In this document: one piece after another, positions 7,236 to 16,358 of the stretch
Layout: every line of letters begins with the position of its first letter
Position numbering within the stretch: position 1 is the stretch's first letter
DNA from: Pseudoalteromonas ruthenica
GTDB taxonomy: Bacteria; Pseudomonadota; Gammaproteobacteria; Enterobacterales; Alteromonadaceae
DNA length: 64,000 bases
NCBI RefSeq assembly: GCF_008808095.1
Contig: NZ_CP023396.1
Coordinates: forward strand, 2,356,001-2,420,000
Direction: 5' to 3'
Notes under the pieces: model-generated
The model's input: only the letters and a program-made list of their open reading frames with translations
Databases searched by the model: none
Told to the model about the DNA's origin: nothing
Position numbers and translations under genes: made by a program

Positions 7236-8942
7236 TCAATATCCCGCCGCATGACCGTCTTTTCTGGTTTCAGAGGCGCCGTAATAAACTCCGTTTTCCG
7301 GGTCACGCATAATCGCTTGATACCCTCCGAATGGCCCCACTGCGCCTTGCAGGGTATGACCTTTTTTCATTAGCTGACGCTGCGTTTCCATACTAAAGCC
7401 AGTTTCGAGTGATACATAGCCGCCGTCGGTCATCACTTCATCAGTAGGCTGGCTGGAGCCCGTATGTAAGATCCGAGGCGCATCGCCCGCTTCTTGCAAG
7501 TTCATACCAAAATCAATCATATTGATGAGGATTTGCGCGTGCATTTGTGGCTGTGTTGCCCCTCCCATCACCCCATAACTCATGTACGGTTCGCCATCTT
7601 TGGTCACAAAGGCGGGAATAATGGTATGGAACGGACGCTTGCCGGGTTGGTACTGATTAAAATGCCCGGGCTGCAACGAGAATAACTCTCCTCGGTTTTG
7701 CAGTACAAAGCCCAGCTTTTCGGGAGTCATGCCTGAGCCCATACCGCGATAATTACTTTGAATAAGCGACACCATGTTACCGTCTTTGTCTGCGGTCGTG
7801 AGGTAAATGGTATCCCCTTCTACCGGTCCGGCTTGATCACGCTTCGCCGCTTTATTGGGGTCAATCAACTTGCGTCGCTCGTCGGCATAGTCTTTAGAGA
7901 TCAGCCGTTGCACAGGAATGTCATTAAACGCAGGGTCGGCATAATATTTAGCGCGATCGGCAAAGGCTAACTTCTTCGCCTCAACAAAAGTATGAATATA
8001 CTGCGCACTATCAAAGCCCATGGCGGAAATATCATAGTCTTCAAGAATATTAAGGATTTGCTGTGCCGCGATCCCCTGACCATTCGGCGGCAATTCCCAC
8101 AACGTATGACCACGATAGGTGCTGGCCACCGGCTCGACCCATTCGCTAGTATGGTTCGCTAAATCTTCATAGCGCAGATAGCCATCGTGGGCTTGCATAT
8201 AACGGTCTATTTCTTTGGCGATTTTGCCCTTATAAAACGCATCACGCCCGCCCATGGCTAGCTGTTTATAGGTATTAGCCAATGCTGGGTTTTTAAATAT
8301 CTCGCCTTTTTTTGGCATTTCACCATCAGCCATAAAGACTTCTTGGAAACCCGGATATTGAGCCCGCGCTGACACACTGCGCTGCATGTAATAGGCAATC
8401 AATTCACTGACCGGAAAGCCGTTTTCTGCATACTCAATGCTCGGCTTTAGAATTTTTGCCATGCTCAACGAGCCAAACTTTTTATGCAGCTCAAACCAGC
8501 CATCGACAGCACCGGGCACAGAAACCGGTAAAGGCCCATAGCTGGGGATTTTACCTTCCTCAGCGGTGAGTTTCTTCAGTTCATCGAAACTCAAGCCTTG
8601 GGGCGATCGCCCTGAGGCATTCAAACCATAAAGTTTGTCATCCTCAGCTGAGTACACAATGGCAAATAAGTCGCCGCCGACTCCGCACCCTGTGGGCTCG
8701 ACCAGGCCAAGCGTGGCATTGGCAGCAATCGCAGCATCAATGGCATTACCGCCTTGTTTGAGAATATCTAAGGCCACCTGTGTGGCCAGCGGTTGGGAAG
8801 TTGCTGCCATTCCTTGCGTTGCAATCACTTCCGAACGGCTGGCAAAGCTATGGCCGGTAATACGATCATAAGCCTGGGCCACCCCAGATAATACACTGAG
8901 CGAAATCCCTGCTGCGCATAGTCCTAATGTTATTCGCTTCAT
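7236..8942 (-). CDS. ggt: Periplasmic gamma-glutamyltransferase
   Basis: A 568-residue Ntn hydrolase that cleaves or transfers the gamma-glutamyl group of glutathione and related compounds. It carries an N-terminal signal peptide ending GVAQA. The large-subunit signature GGNAIDAAIAANATLGLVEP and GCGVGGDLF is present. The proenzyme would self-cleave before Thr378 (GDTIYLTTADKDGN), releasing the small subunit with that Thr as nucleophile. The oxyanion-region motif GMGSGMTPEKLGFVLQNRG follows. The size fits a complete enzyme. It is monocistronic, with its own terminator and a short upstream gap. Likely roles are periplasmic glutathione salvage or peptide-bound glutamate recovery; which one cannot be decided here. 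Confidence 0.93.
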   Translation of the reverse strand: MKRITLGLCAAGISLSVLSGVAQAYDRITGHSFASRSEVIATQGMAATSQPLATQVALDILKQGGNAIDAAIAANATLGLVEPTGCGVGGDLFAIVYSAEDDKLYGLNASGRSPQGLSFDELKKLTAEEGKIPSYGPLPVSVPGAVDGWFELHKKFGSLSMAKILKPSIEYAENGFPVSELIAYYMQRSVSARAQYPGFQEVFMADGEMPKKGEIFKNPALANTYKQLAMGGRDAFYKGKIAKEIDRYMQAHDGYLRYEDLANHTSEWVEPVASTYRGHTLWELPPNGQGIAAQQILNILEDYDISAMGFDSAQYIHTFVEAKKLAFADRAKYYADPAFNDIPVQRLISKDYADERRKLIDPNKAAKRDQAGPVEGDTIYLTTADKDGNMVSLIQSNYRGMGSGMTPEKLGFVLQNRGELFSLQPGHFNQYQPGKRPFHTIIPAFVTKDGEPYMSYGVMGGATQPQMHAQILINMIDFGMNLQEAGDAPRILHTGSSQPTDEVMTDGGYVSLETGFSMETQRQLMKKGHTLQGAVGPFGGYQAIMRDPENGVYYGASETRKDGHAAGY

Positions 8943-9025
8943 ACTCTACTCTGTTGTTTTTTTAGTCGCCTAATTAACTTAGTGATAAATCGACAGTGAA
9001 GCAATGTCTTTGCGGTCGCCAACAT

Positions 9026-9049
9026 AAAAAAGCCCAGCAATTGCTGGGC
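9026..9049 (-). terminator. Terminator of the M13 peptidase gene
   Basis: GCCCAGCAA and TTGCTGGGC form a perfect 18-bp palindrome, and on the minus strand the stem runs into six Ts. It lies about 20 bases past the M13 stop codon. Confidence 0.85.
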
Positions 9050-9069
9050 CTTGTAGCGATTAATGGAAA

Positions 9070-11160
9070 TTACCAAATCTTAACGCGATCTTCGGGTTTG
9101 ATGTACATCTCATCCCCTTCCTTGACGTCAAAGGCCTCGTAGAATTCAGGCATGTTTGGCAATACACCAATCACACGGTAGTGACTTGGGGCGTGAGGGT
9201 CAGTCATCAAACGGTTGCGTAGCCCTTCATCACGATACTTACGACGCCAAATTTGTGCCCAGCCCATGAAGAAACGCTGCTCACCGGTGAAACCATCCAG
9301 CTCTGGCGCTGGTTGGCCATTTAATGACAGCTGATAAGCCTTGTAGGCCACGGTTAGGCCGCCTAGGTCACCAATATTTTCGCCCAGTGTTAGCTCGCCG
9401 TTGACGCTGGCATCTTCAAACGGAGCGAAACCGTTAAACTGCTCCACTAATTTCTTACCGCGTTGTTCAAACTGCGCTAAGTCCTGCTCACTCCACCAGT
9501 TACGTAGGTTTCCGTCACCATCATACTTAGCACCTTGGTCATCAAAGCCATGGCCTAGTTCGTGGCCGATCACCGCACCAATCGCACCGTAGTTGACGGC
9601 GTCATCCGCTTCTAGGTTGAAAAATGGCGGTTGTAAAATAGCTGCTGGGAATACAATTTCGTTATTCACCGGGTTGTAATAGGCATTAACGGTCTGTGGC
9701 GTCATATGCCACTCAGAACGATCAACCGGCTTACCTAGTTTCTCGCGCATTTCGTTATACGCCCACTCGCTGTAGCGAATAAAGTTACCCGCTAGGTCAT
9801 CTGCTTTAATTTCCAGTGCCGAGTAATCTTTCCACTTATCTGGGTAACCGATTTTCGGTGTGAATTTATTTAGTTTTTCTTTGGCGGCCACTTTGGTTTC
9901 AGCGCTCATCCACTCTAAGCCGTCAATCGCTTGGTCAAAGCCTTTGATCAGGTTCTCTACCAGCTCCTCCATACGCGCTTTCGCTTCTGGCGGGAAGTTG
10001 TCTTTGACATAGACCTTGCCGAGCATCTCGCCTAACACGGCATTGGCAGAGTCCACCGCCTTTTTCCAACGTGGCTTTTGCTCTTCTACGCCACGTAATG
10101 TGGTGCTGTAGAAAGCGAATTTACGATCGACAAAGTCTTTACTTAGCTCATCGGCATAGTTGCTCACAAAGTGGAAAGTCAGGTAATCCTGCCAAGTATC
10201 CAGCTCAGTTTCTGCGAAGATGCTGCCAAAGTCCTCAAAGTAAGACGGTTGGCGAATGATCACTTCTTTGCTGTCGATGTCCGATTGCGCTAAGAACTGC
10301 GCAAAATCGAAATCACCAGTCAGCTCGTTTGCCTCGGCCACGGTCATCTTGTTGTATGACTTGGTCGCATCACGACTTTGCACTCGGCTCCACTGGGCTT
10401 TGGCAAGCTTACTCTCTAATGCAACGATGTCCCGCGCCGCTTGCTGAGCATCTTCAACACCCGCTTTAGTCAGCATATCAGTGATGTAAGTAATATATTC
10501 ATCACGAATAGTGGCGAACTTTTCTTCATCTTTTAGGTAATAATCACGATCTGGTAGACCTAGGCCTGATTGCGATACATAAAGCGCATATTGGCTAGAG
10601 TTTTTGGCATCATTGTTAACATACCAAGCGAATGGCGTGGTACCACCTTGAATGCGAATGTCGGCCATCAGCGATACTAACTCTGACTTATCGCTCACGG
10701 CGGCAATGTTCTCTAAGTACGGCTTTAATGGCGTAATGCCTTTTTCTTCAAGCGCATCAGTATTCATGTAGCTGGTATAAAATGCGCCTAGCTTTTGCTC
10801 ATCACTGCCCGCTTTAGCGTCGCTATTTTTAGCTGCTGCTTCAATCACTTCTTTAAGCGCTGCTTGCGACTGATCATATAAAGCGGTGAATGAGCCGTAG
10901 TTAGATTTATCACCGGGAATCTCGGTGCGCTCAAGCCACTTGCCGTTAACGTGATAGTAGAAGTCATCTTGTGCACGCACGTTACTATCGATATTTTCAA
11001 TCTCAATACCTGAACCCAGCTGCTGCGATTTTTTTGTTTCTTGTTTTGCAACTGTTTCTGCTTGTTGATTGTTACTGCTTGACTGTGTTGGCTGCTCACT
11101 GCAACCAGTCAAACCTAATGCTAAGGCCGTAGCCGCAGCAACTAAGGTTACTTTATACAT
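9070..11160 (-). CDS. M13 (neprilysin/PepO-type) zinc metallopeptidase, lipoprotein
   Basis: A 696-residue oligopeptidase of family M13. The N-terminus MYKVTLVAAATALALGLTGC is a lipoprotein signal with lipidation at Cys20; a Ser/Gln-rich linker follows before the catalytic unit, so it is probably anchored facing the periplasm. The zinc site is complete: H533-E-L-G-H537 and E594 in GENIGDLGG. Substrate-binding NAYYNPVNNEIVFPAAILQP precedes it and the C-terminus ends VKIW, close to the family's usual CxxW ending but with Ile-Trp and no Cys. Likely job: trimming exported or imported peptides. It stands alone between ggt and mutT with its own terminator. Confidence 0.93.
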   Translation of the reverse strand: MYKVTLVAAATALALGLTGCSEQPTQSSSNNQQAETVAKQETKKSQQLGSGIEIENIDSNVRAQDDFYYHVNGKWLERTEIPGDKSNYGSFTALYDQSQAALKEVIEAAAKNSDAKAGSDEQKLGAFYTSYMNTDALEEKGITPLKPYLENIAAVSDKSELVSLMADIRIQGGTTPFAWYVNNDAKNSSQYALYVSQSGLGLPDRDYYLKDEEKFATIRDEYITYITDMLTKAGVEDAQQAARDIVALESKLAKAQWSRVQSRDATKSYNKMTVAEANELTGDFDFAQFLAQSDIDSKEVIIRQPSYFEDFGSIFAETELDTWQDYLTFHFVSNYADELSKDFVDRKFAFYSTTLRGVEEQKPRWKKAVDSANAVLGEMLGKVYVKDNFPPEAKARMEELVENLIKGFDQAIDGLEWMSAETKVAAKEKLNKFTPKIGYPDKWKDYSALEIKADDLAGNFIRYSEWAYNEMREKLGKPVDRSEWHMTPQTVNAYYNPVNNEIVFPAAILQPPFFNLEADDAVNYGAIGAVIGHELGHGFDDQGAKYDGDGNLRNWWSEQDLAQFEQRGKKLVEQFNGFAPFEDASVNGELTLGENIGDLGGLTVAYKAYQLSLNGQPAPELDGFTGEQRFFMGWAQIWRRKYRDEGLRNRLMTDPHAPSHYRVIGVLPNMPEFYEAFDVKEGDEMYIKPEDRVKIW

Positions 11161-11252
11161 GTTGTTGTCCCGATTAGATTAATAGAGTTATTATTCCGAC
11201 TACGCCATATTAACCTGAACATTTGCTAAACACAGGCGCAGTTTGTAACAAT

Positions 11253-11642
11253 TTATGACTGTTCCAGTAGCTTATTGATAATCGCTACATTCGCCTTAGG
11301 AAAGGCGTAGTCGTTTAAGGCTGCGATATCCACCCAAGCCCCTTGCTGCCCTTCGGCACCATGTGGTTCGCCACTGAAATCGGCGACGATATGAATATGC
11401 AGACACACATGCTTATCGCCGTAGTCATGCTCAATGCGCATAAACTCTTCGGTGCTATGCACACGGATTGCCACTTCCTCGTGTAGTTCCCGGCTCAGCG
11501 CTTGGGCAACTGATTCACCCACTTCAATTTTGCCCCCAGGGAACTCCCACAGCCCGCCCTGGTGCTTATCTTCTGGACGCTTACAAATATAGGTTTGCGA
11601 TTCGCGTTTAATAATACCTACGGCAACGTCAACCTGCTTCAT
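11253..11642 (-). CDS. mutT: 8-oxo-dGTP diphosphatase MutT
   Basis: A 129-residue Nudix hydrolase that removes oxidised guanine nucleotides from the pool and so prevents A:T to C:G transversions. It opens with KQVDVAVGIIKRE and carries LWEFPGGKIEVGESV then RELHEEVAI at residues 31-59. The Nudix consensus ends EExGU, but here the Gly is Ala58; the catalytic Glu residues are intact. Position downstream of secA is the classical gammaproteobacterial arrangement, although a strong terminator separates the two here, so mutT may rely on read-through or its own promoter. Confidence 0.93.
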   Translation of the reverse strand: MKQVDVAVGIIKRESQTYICKRPEDKHQGGLWEFPGGKIEVGESVAQALSRELHEEVAIRVHSTEEFMRIEHDYGDKHVCLHIHIVADFSGEPHGAEGQQGAWVDIAALNDYAFPKANVAIINKLLEQS

Positions 11643-11659
11643 AGTACAACTCCATAAAC

Positions 11660-11684
11660 AAAAAGCGGCAATATGCCGCTTTTT
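11660..11684. terminator. Intrinsic terminator between secA and mutT
   Basis: AAAAGCGGCA (11661-11670) and TGCCGCTTTT (11674-11683) close a three-base loop and carry A/T runs on both sides. For the leftward secA transcript it is a canonical terminator placed before mutT. Confidence 0.85.
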
Positions 11685-11708
11685 AAAACCATTATTTTAA
11701 CTGTGTTA

Positions 11709-14414
11709 TTAGCTTAACTTGCCACAGCACTGCTTATACTTTTTACCTGAACCACAAGGACAGGGAGAGTTACGACCCACCTTTGGCTCACTACGAGAAG
11801 CCACAGCTGCCTGCGGCGCATCGCCACCGACTTGCTCAGCATCAGCATGTTGATACTGACGAGGAACTTCTTCCGATTTACGGTGCTGCTCTTCGACTTT
11901 CTCTACATCTTCTTCGGCACGCACTTGTACCTTGCTTAGAATATTAACTACATCAATCTTAAGGTTCTCTAACATAGCAGAGAACAACTCAAACGATTCA
12001 CGCTTATATTCTTGCTTCGGATTCTTCTGCGCGTAGCCACGTAAATGAATGCCTTGGCGTAAGTGGTCCATCGCGGCAAGGTGATCTTTCCAGTGCTGAT
12101 CTAAGCTTTGCAGCATGACCGCTTTTTCAAATTGACGAAGCACTTGTGCGCCGACCATTTCTTCTTTCGCTTTATAAGCGTTGGCCGCCTCATCAACAAT
12201 ACGATCACGCAGTTTTTCTTCAAACAGCTTGTTATCGTCGGCCAGCCACTGCTGGATAGGTAACTCGAGCAGGAAGTCGGCTTTTAGACGCTCTTCTAGA
12301 CCAGGCACATCCCACATTTCTGCCAATGATTGCGGCGGAATGTATTGATCAATCACACCATTAACCACGTCATGGCGGATGGCGGTAATTGTCTCAGAGA
12401 TATCCCCTTCTTCAAGCAACTCGTTACGCTGAGCGTAAACGACGCGACGTTGGTCATTAGCCACATCATCGTACTCAAGTAGTTGCTTACGAATATCAAA
12501 GTTACGGGCCTCAACTTTACGCTGCGCATTTTCAATAGCACGGTTAACCCATGGATGCTCGATAGCTTCGCCACGCTGCATACCCAGCTTGCGCATCATG
12601 TTAGTCATGCGTTCGCCGGCAAAGATACGCATTAGTGCATCTTCCATTGATAGGTAGAAACGGCTTGAACCCGCATCCCCCTGACGACCAGAACGACCAC
12701 GTAGCTGGTTGTCGATACGGCGAGATTCATGGCGCTCAGTACCAATAATATGCAAGCCACCAGCTGCGATAACGGCATCATGGCGCTCTTGCCACTTAGC
12801 CTTGATGTCGGCGATTTGCTCTTCACTTGGGTTATCAAGCTTATCGATATCACTTTGCCAGTTACCACCGAGCACGATATCGGTACCACGACCAGCCATG
12901 TTAGTCGCAATTGTTACTGTGCCAGGCAGACCAGCATCAGCAACGATATCCGCTTCTTGAGCGTGGAATTTGGCATTCAATACGTTGTGCTGAATTTTCT
13001 CTTTACGCAAATATTGCGACAGATACTCAGAACTCTCAATTGAAATTGTCCCCACGAGTACCGGTTGGCCGCGCTCTTGGCAGTCTTTAATATCTGCTAA
13101 GATGGCTTCGTACTTTTCGTCTTGAGTCAGGTAAACCAAATCAGCACGATCGTCGCGGATCATCGGTTTGTTGGTAGGGATAACAACCGTATCCAGGCCG
13201 TAAATTTGTTGGAATTCGAACGCTTCGGTATCAGCGGTACCCGTCATACCGGCCAAGGTTTCATAAATGCGGAAGTAGTTCTGGAAGGTGATCGATGCCA
13301 GCGTCTGGTTCTCGTTTTGGATTTTCACCCCTTCTTTGGCTTCAACCGCTTGGTGTAAGCCCTCAGACCAGCGACGCCCTTCCATAGTACGACCGGTGTG
13401 CTCATCAACAATAATAACCTCATTGTCTTTGACCACGTAATCAACATCTTTCTGATACAGCTTATGAGCTCTAAGAGCCGCATAAACATGGCTCAGTAGG
13501 GTGATGCTACCAGCTGAGTACAACGAGTCACCTTCTTCGATTAGACCGCGTTGCGTTAGCAGTTCTTCAACTTTAACTTGGCCGCGCTCGGTCAGGTGAA
13601 CTTGCTTGCCTTTTTCGTCGATAGTGAAATCACCATCGCCTTCAACACCCTCTTCGTCTTCTTTCTCTTGCAGTTCGAGCTCAGGCACAATCTTATTGAT
13701 TTGCGTATATAGCTCTGAGCTATCCTCTGCTGGGCCAGAAATAATCAGCGGGGTACGCGCTTCGTCAATAAGGATTGAATCCACTTCATCGACAACAGCG
13801 AAGTTGAGTGGTCGTTGCACACGCTCATCAATGCTGAAAGCCATGTTGTCGCGCAAATAGTCGAAACCAAACTCATTGTTAGTACCGTAGGTAATATCTG
13901 CACTGTAGGCTTCTTTTTTCTGCATCGGCATCATGCCAGGCACGTTACAGCCAACCGATAAACCTAAGAACTCGAACAGCGGGCGGTTGGTTTCCGCGTC
14001 TCGCTTGGCAAGGTAATCATTCACGGTAATAACGTGCACACCTTTGCCGGTCAAGCCATTTAAGTAGGCTGGCAACGTTGCCGTCAGGGTTTTACCTTCA
14101 CCGGTACGCATTTCTGCGATACGGCCCTGGTGTAATACCATGCCGCCAATTAGCTGCACGTCGAAGTGGCGCATGCCATAAACACGCTTAGAAGCCTCGC
14201 GCACAACAGCAAAGGCTTCTGGAAGAAGGTCATCTAGACTGGTGCCATTATCGTAACGTTCGCGAAACTCGGCGGTTTTCGCCTTTAACTCGTCATCACT
14301 GAGCGACTCTAGTTGGCTCTCTAACGCATTTATTAAAGCGACCGTTTTGCGTAGGTTTTTTATTGTGCGGTCATTGCGGCTACCAAAAACCTTGGTAAAT
14401 AATTTAGTGATCAT
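11709..14414 (-). CDS. secA: Preprotein translocase ATPase SecA
   Basis: A full-length 901-residue SecA, the cytoplasmic motor that drives preproteins through SecYEG. Walker A is MRTGEGKT at 102-109, Walker [15 protein letters not shown] around residue 210, and the [21 protein letters not shown] helical scaffold motif is intact. The C-terminus has the linker and the zinc-binding [14 protein letters not shown] motif that binds SecB. It overlaps nothing and is preceded by about 250 bp with no recognisable secM. Transcription probably starts in the gap shared with the divergent dciA. Confidence 0.97.
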   Translation of the reverse strand: MITKLFTKVFGSRNDRTIKNLRKTVALINALESQLESLSDDELKAKTAEFRERYDNGTSLDDLLPEAFAVVREASKRVYGMRHFDVQLIGGMVLHQGRIAEMRTGEGKTLTATLPAYLNGLTGKGVHVITVNDYLAKRDAETNRPLFEFLGLSVGCNVPGMMPMQKKEAYSADITYGTNNEFGFDYLRDNMAFSIDERVQRPLNFAVVDEVDSILIDEARTPLIISGPAEDSSELYTQINKIVPELELQEKEDEEGVEGDGDFTIDEKGKQVHLTERGQVKVEELLTQRGLIEEGDSLYSAGSITLLSHVYAALRAHKLYQKDVDYVVKDNEVIIVDEHTGRTMEGRRWSEGLHQAVEAKEGVKIQNENQTLASITFQNYFRIYETLAGMTGTADTEAFEFQQIYGLDTVVIPTNKPMIRDDRADLVYLTQDEKYEAILADIKDCQERGQPVLVGTISIESSEYLSQYLRKEKIQHNVLNAKFHAQEADIVADAGLPGTVTIATNMAGRGTDIVLGGNWQSDIDKLDNPSEEQIADIKAKWQERHDAVIAAGGLHIIGTERHESRRIDNQLRGRSGRQGDAGSSRFYLSMEDALMRIFAGERMTNMMRKLGMQRGEAIEHPWVNRAIENAQRKVEARNFDIRKQLLEYDDVANDQRRVVYAQRNELLEEGDISETITAIRHDVVNGVIDQYIPPQSLAEMWDVPGLEERLKADFLLELPIQQWLADDNKLFEEKLRDRIVDEAANAYKAKEEMVGAQVLRQFEKAVMLQSLDQHWKDHLAAMDHLRQGIHLRGYAQKNPKQEYKRESFELFSAMLENLKIDVVNILSKVQVRAEEDVEKVEEQHRKSEEVPRQYQHADAEQVGGDAPQAAVASRSEPKVGRNSPCPCGSGKKYKQCCGKLS

Positions 14415-14829
14415 GATTTAACCGTTACATTCTCATCTGCATTAAGCGCTCTGGGTCAAACCCGAGTCACTTGCTTACTTAATATCATCCATTTATACAG
14501 CACCAGCGTGACATTAGAAGCACTTGGCGTGGACAAACTAAAATGTGACTGCTTGAGCGGTGTACTTTTGAGCGACATCATAACAAACTCAATGAATTGC
14601 AGCACCTAATAATACCAATTCCATTTATCCTGTTGGCCGCAGTAGTTTACAGCATTAGAAATTAATGGCATTGGTATTATCGCTGGCCTATCATAGCGTT
14701 CATAGAGATCTTTGCAATCATCCGAATGACTGGCTGCCCACCGCTTGCAATAAAGAAGTGATTCTCAGGGCTCAAGCATTCTCTAGAGGTGGTGACGATT
14801 TAGGCGAATTCAAGAGGCACCTTAGATTT
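14415..14829. other. Divergent intergenic region between secA and dciA
   Basis: About 415 bp. It should contain the promoters for secA (-) and dciA (+), though I see no convincing -35/-10 pair on either strand. No secM-like arrest peptide ORF is visible. The reading frame of dciA is open back to an ATG at 14665, but that ATG lies inside one arm of a 17-bp inverted repeat (14609-14680), which argues that the upstream 55 codons are not translated. Confidence 0.5.
14609..14680. repeat. Imperfect inverted repeat, MITE/REP-like
   Basis: Left arm 14609-14625 (ATAATACCAATTCCATT) and right arm 14664-14680 (AATGGCATTGGTATTAT) are complementary at 16 of 17 positions, separated by 38 bases. There is no coding sequence within and no T-run after the stem, so it is not a typical terminator. 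The arms resemble TAATACCAAT-type ends of small intergenic repeats that I recall from marine Alteromonadales; that resemblance is from memory. No second copy occurs in this window. Confidence 0.55.
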
Positions 14830-15327
14830 ATGGCGAAAGATAGGTATGCACCCAAACAACTTGACGAAGTTTTGGGCCAGCTGAGCCCGCGTATGGGGTC
14901 ACGTATTGCCGACTATAGCGCTAAAAGCCAACAGCTCAGCCAGCAACAGACCGTGCTGCGTGAAGTGATCGGTGAAAATCTAGCGAAGAAATGCCGTGTT
15001 GCTAATATTCGTGATGATGCGCTCATCATTGAAGCACAAAGCGCCACCATTGCGTTAAAACTCAATTACGTAAAGATGGATATCCTTTCCGCCTTTCGCC
15101 AACAAGGCTTAGCGCAACTTTGCCAAGTAAAAATTCAAACCTCTCCCGATGCCGCGAGACGTTTAACTCCTCAGTCGCAGACCGGCAGCAACAAAGCAAC
15201 CGCGACGAAGAAGCGGGCCATGAGCGAGCAAAGCGCTGAGTATTTGGAACATGTGGCCGAGAATGCTCCTCCCTCGTTACAGGAGAAATTACGGCGCTTG
15301 GCGCTACACGGCAGACAAAAAAAATGA
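14830..15327 (+). CDS. dciA: DUF721 protein, probable replicative helicase loader DciA
   Basis: The 165-residue product starting MAKDRYAPKQLDEVL has the DUF721/DciA fold: an N-terminal KH-like half (about residues 35-105, including VLREVIGENLAKKCRVANIRDDALIIEAQS and ALKLNYVKMDIL) and a basic, Ser/Ala/Lys-rich tail. DciA loads DnaB in the many bacteria lacking phage-derived DnaC. I chose the ATG at 14830 because family members begin near this point; an ATG at 14665 lies in a repeat arm. Sitting between lpxC and secA is also seen for the Pseudomonas homologue, but here the gene runs opposite to both. Its stop codon is inside the downstream terminator stem. Confidence 0.78.
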   Translation: MAKDRYAPKQLDEVLGQLSPRMGSRIADYSAKSQQLSQQQTVLREVIGENLAKKCRVANIRDDALIIEAQSATIALKLNYVKMDILSAFRQQGLAQLCQVKIQTSPDAARRLTPQSQTGSNKATATKKRAMSEQSAEYLEHVAENAPPSLQEKLRRLALHGRQKK

Positions 15328-15350
15328 CGCTCAACGGCGTCATTTTTTTA
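15317..15350. terminator. Bidirectional terminator between dciA and lpxC
   Basis: ATGACGC and GCGTCAT enclose a six-base loop, flanked by eight As on one side and seven Ts on the other. The dciA stop TGA (15325-15327) is part of the left arm. It serves both convergent genes. Confidence 0.9.
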
Positions 15351-15360
15351 TCAGTATTTT

Positions 15361-16272
15361 TTAAGCTGTTTGCAGCTCGAGTGCCGGAGCAGGCATCGAT
15401 ACGGTGTCTTCGAATGTTGCCCATTCCCACGCTGACTCGGTAGCCATAATCTTACGCAGTAGCTTATTATTCAGGTCATGCCCTGATTTATAAGCTGTCA
15501 GCTTACCGAGGATGTTGTGGCCGGTCATAAACATATCACCCACACAATCGAGGATCTTATGTTTTACGAACTCATCGTCATAACGCAAGCCATTCGGATT
15601 CAATACTTTAAAATCATCCAATACCACTGCATTATCCATACTACCGCCAAGGGCTAGGTTGTTGGCATGCATGTATTCAATGTCTTTCATAAATCCGAAA
15701 GTACGCGCGCGGCTGATTTGTTCAATGAAGTTTTGCGCCGTAATATCAAGACCGATACGCTGACGGCTTTCATTGATAGCTGGGTGGTCGAAAGCAATTT
15801 CAAAGTCGATATGGAAACCATCATAAGGCTCAATCTCGGCCCATTTGTCGCCCTCTTCAACGCGTACCTTTTCTTTCACGCGAATAAAGCGCTTAGCAAC
15901 ATTTTGCTCGGCTAAACCACCTTTTTGTAGTAGATAGATGAACGGCAACGCACTGCCGTCCATAATAGGTACTTCTGCACTATCTAACTCAACTATTAAG
16001 TTGTCGATACCTAACGCCGCAACCGCAGCGATAAGGTGTTCAGTAGTCGATAAACGAACGCCGTCTTTGTTTGTTAAACAGGTACACAATTGCGTATCAC
16101 CCACCGCTTCCGGGGTTGTCTCGAAATCCACAACCGGATCAAGGTCCACGCGACGAAATACTATCCCAGTATTTGCGCTCGCAGGTCGGAGAGTTAAGGA
16201 AACCTTCTCACCTTTGTGAAGCCCAACACCCGTGGCTTTGACTACTTCTGCAATCGTACGCTGTTTAATCAT
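15361..16272 (-). CDS. lpxC: UDP-3-O-acyl-N-acetylglucosamine deacetylase LpxC
   Basis: The zinc enzyme for the committed step of lipid A synthesis, cytoplasmic, 303 residues. The zinc ligands are His79 (STTEHLIAA), His238 and Asp242 ([10 protein letters not shown]); His265 is the catalytic base in KSGHDLNNK. The opening [21 protein letters not shown] is typical. It sits downstream of ftsZ but has a good sigma-70 promoter of its own in the 86-bp gap. A C-terminal tail rich in Ala/Leu is present; in E. coli the tail is the FtsH degradation signal, so similar control is plausible but unproven. Confidence 0.97.
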   Translation of the reverse strand: MIKQRTIAEVVKATGVGLHKGEKVSLTLRPASANTGIVFRRVDLDPVVDFETTPEAVGDTQLCTCLTNKDGVRLSTTEHLIAAVAALGIDNLIVELDSAEVPIMDGSALPFIYLLQKGGLAEQNVAKRFIRVKEKVRVEEGDKWAEIEPYDGFHIDFEIAFDHPAINESRQRIGLDITAQNFIEQISRARTFGFMKDIEYMHANNLALGGSMDNAVVLDDFKVLNPNGLRYDDEFVKHKILDCVGDMFMTGHNILGKLTAYKSGHDLNNKLLRKIMATESAWEWATFEDTVSMPAPALELQTA

Positions 16273-16311
16273 AGGCTTTCGCTCACTCTTTAAACTAAAG
16301 TCAGACGGCGG

Positions 16312-16340
16312 ATTCTACCACACATCGCTGCTGTTAACAA
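16312..16340 (-). promoter_or_regulatory. Sigma-70 promoter of lpxC
   Basis: On the minus strand TTGTTA (16335-16340) and TAGAAT (16312-16317) are exactly 17 bases apart, about 40 bp before the lpxC ATG. This lets lpxC be transcribed independently of the upstream ftsZ. Confidence 0.7.
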
Positions 16341-16358
16341 ATCAGTTTATTTTCTGTA

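Noticed and set aside
14665..14829. N-terminal 55-codon extension of dciA from ATG 14665
   Set aside because: The ATG lies in the right arm of an inverted repeat and the extension has no family resemblance; ATG 14830 fits DUF721 proteins.
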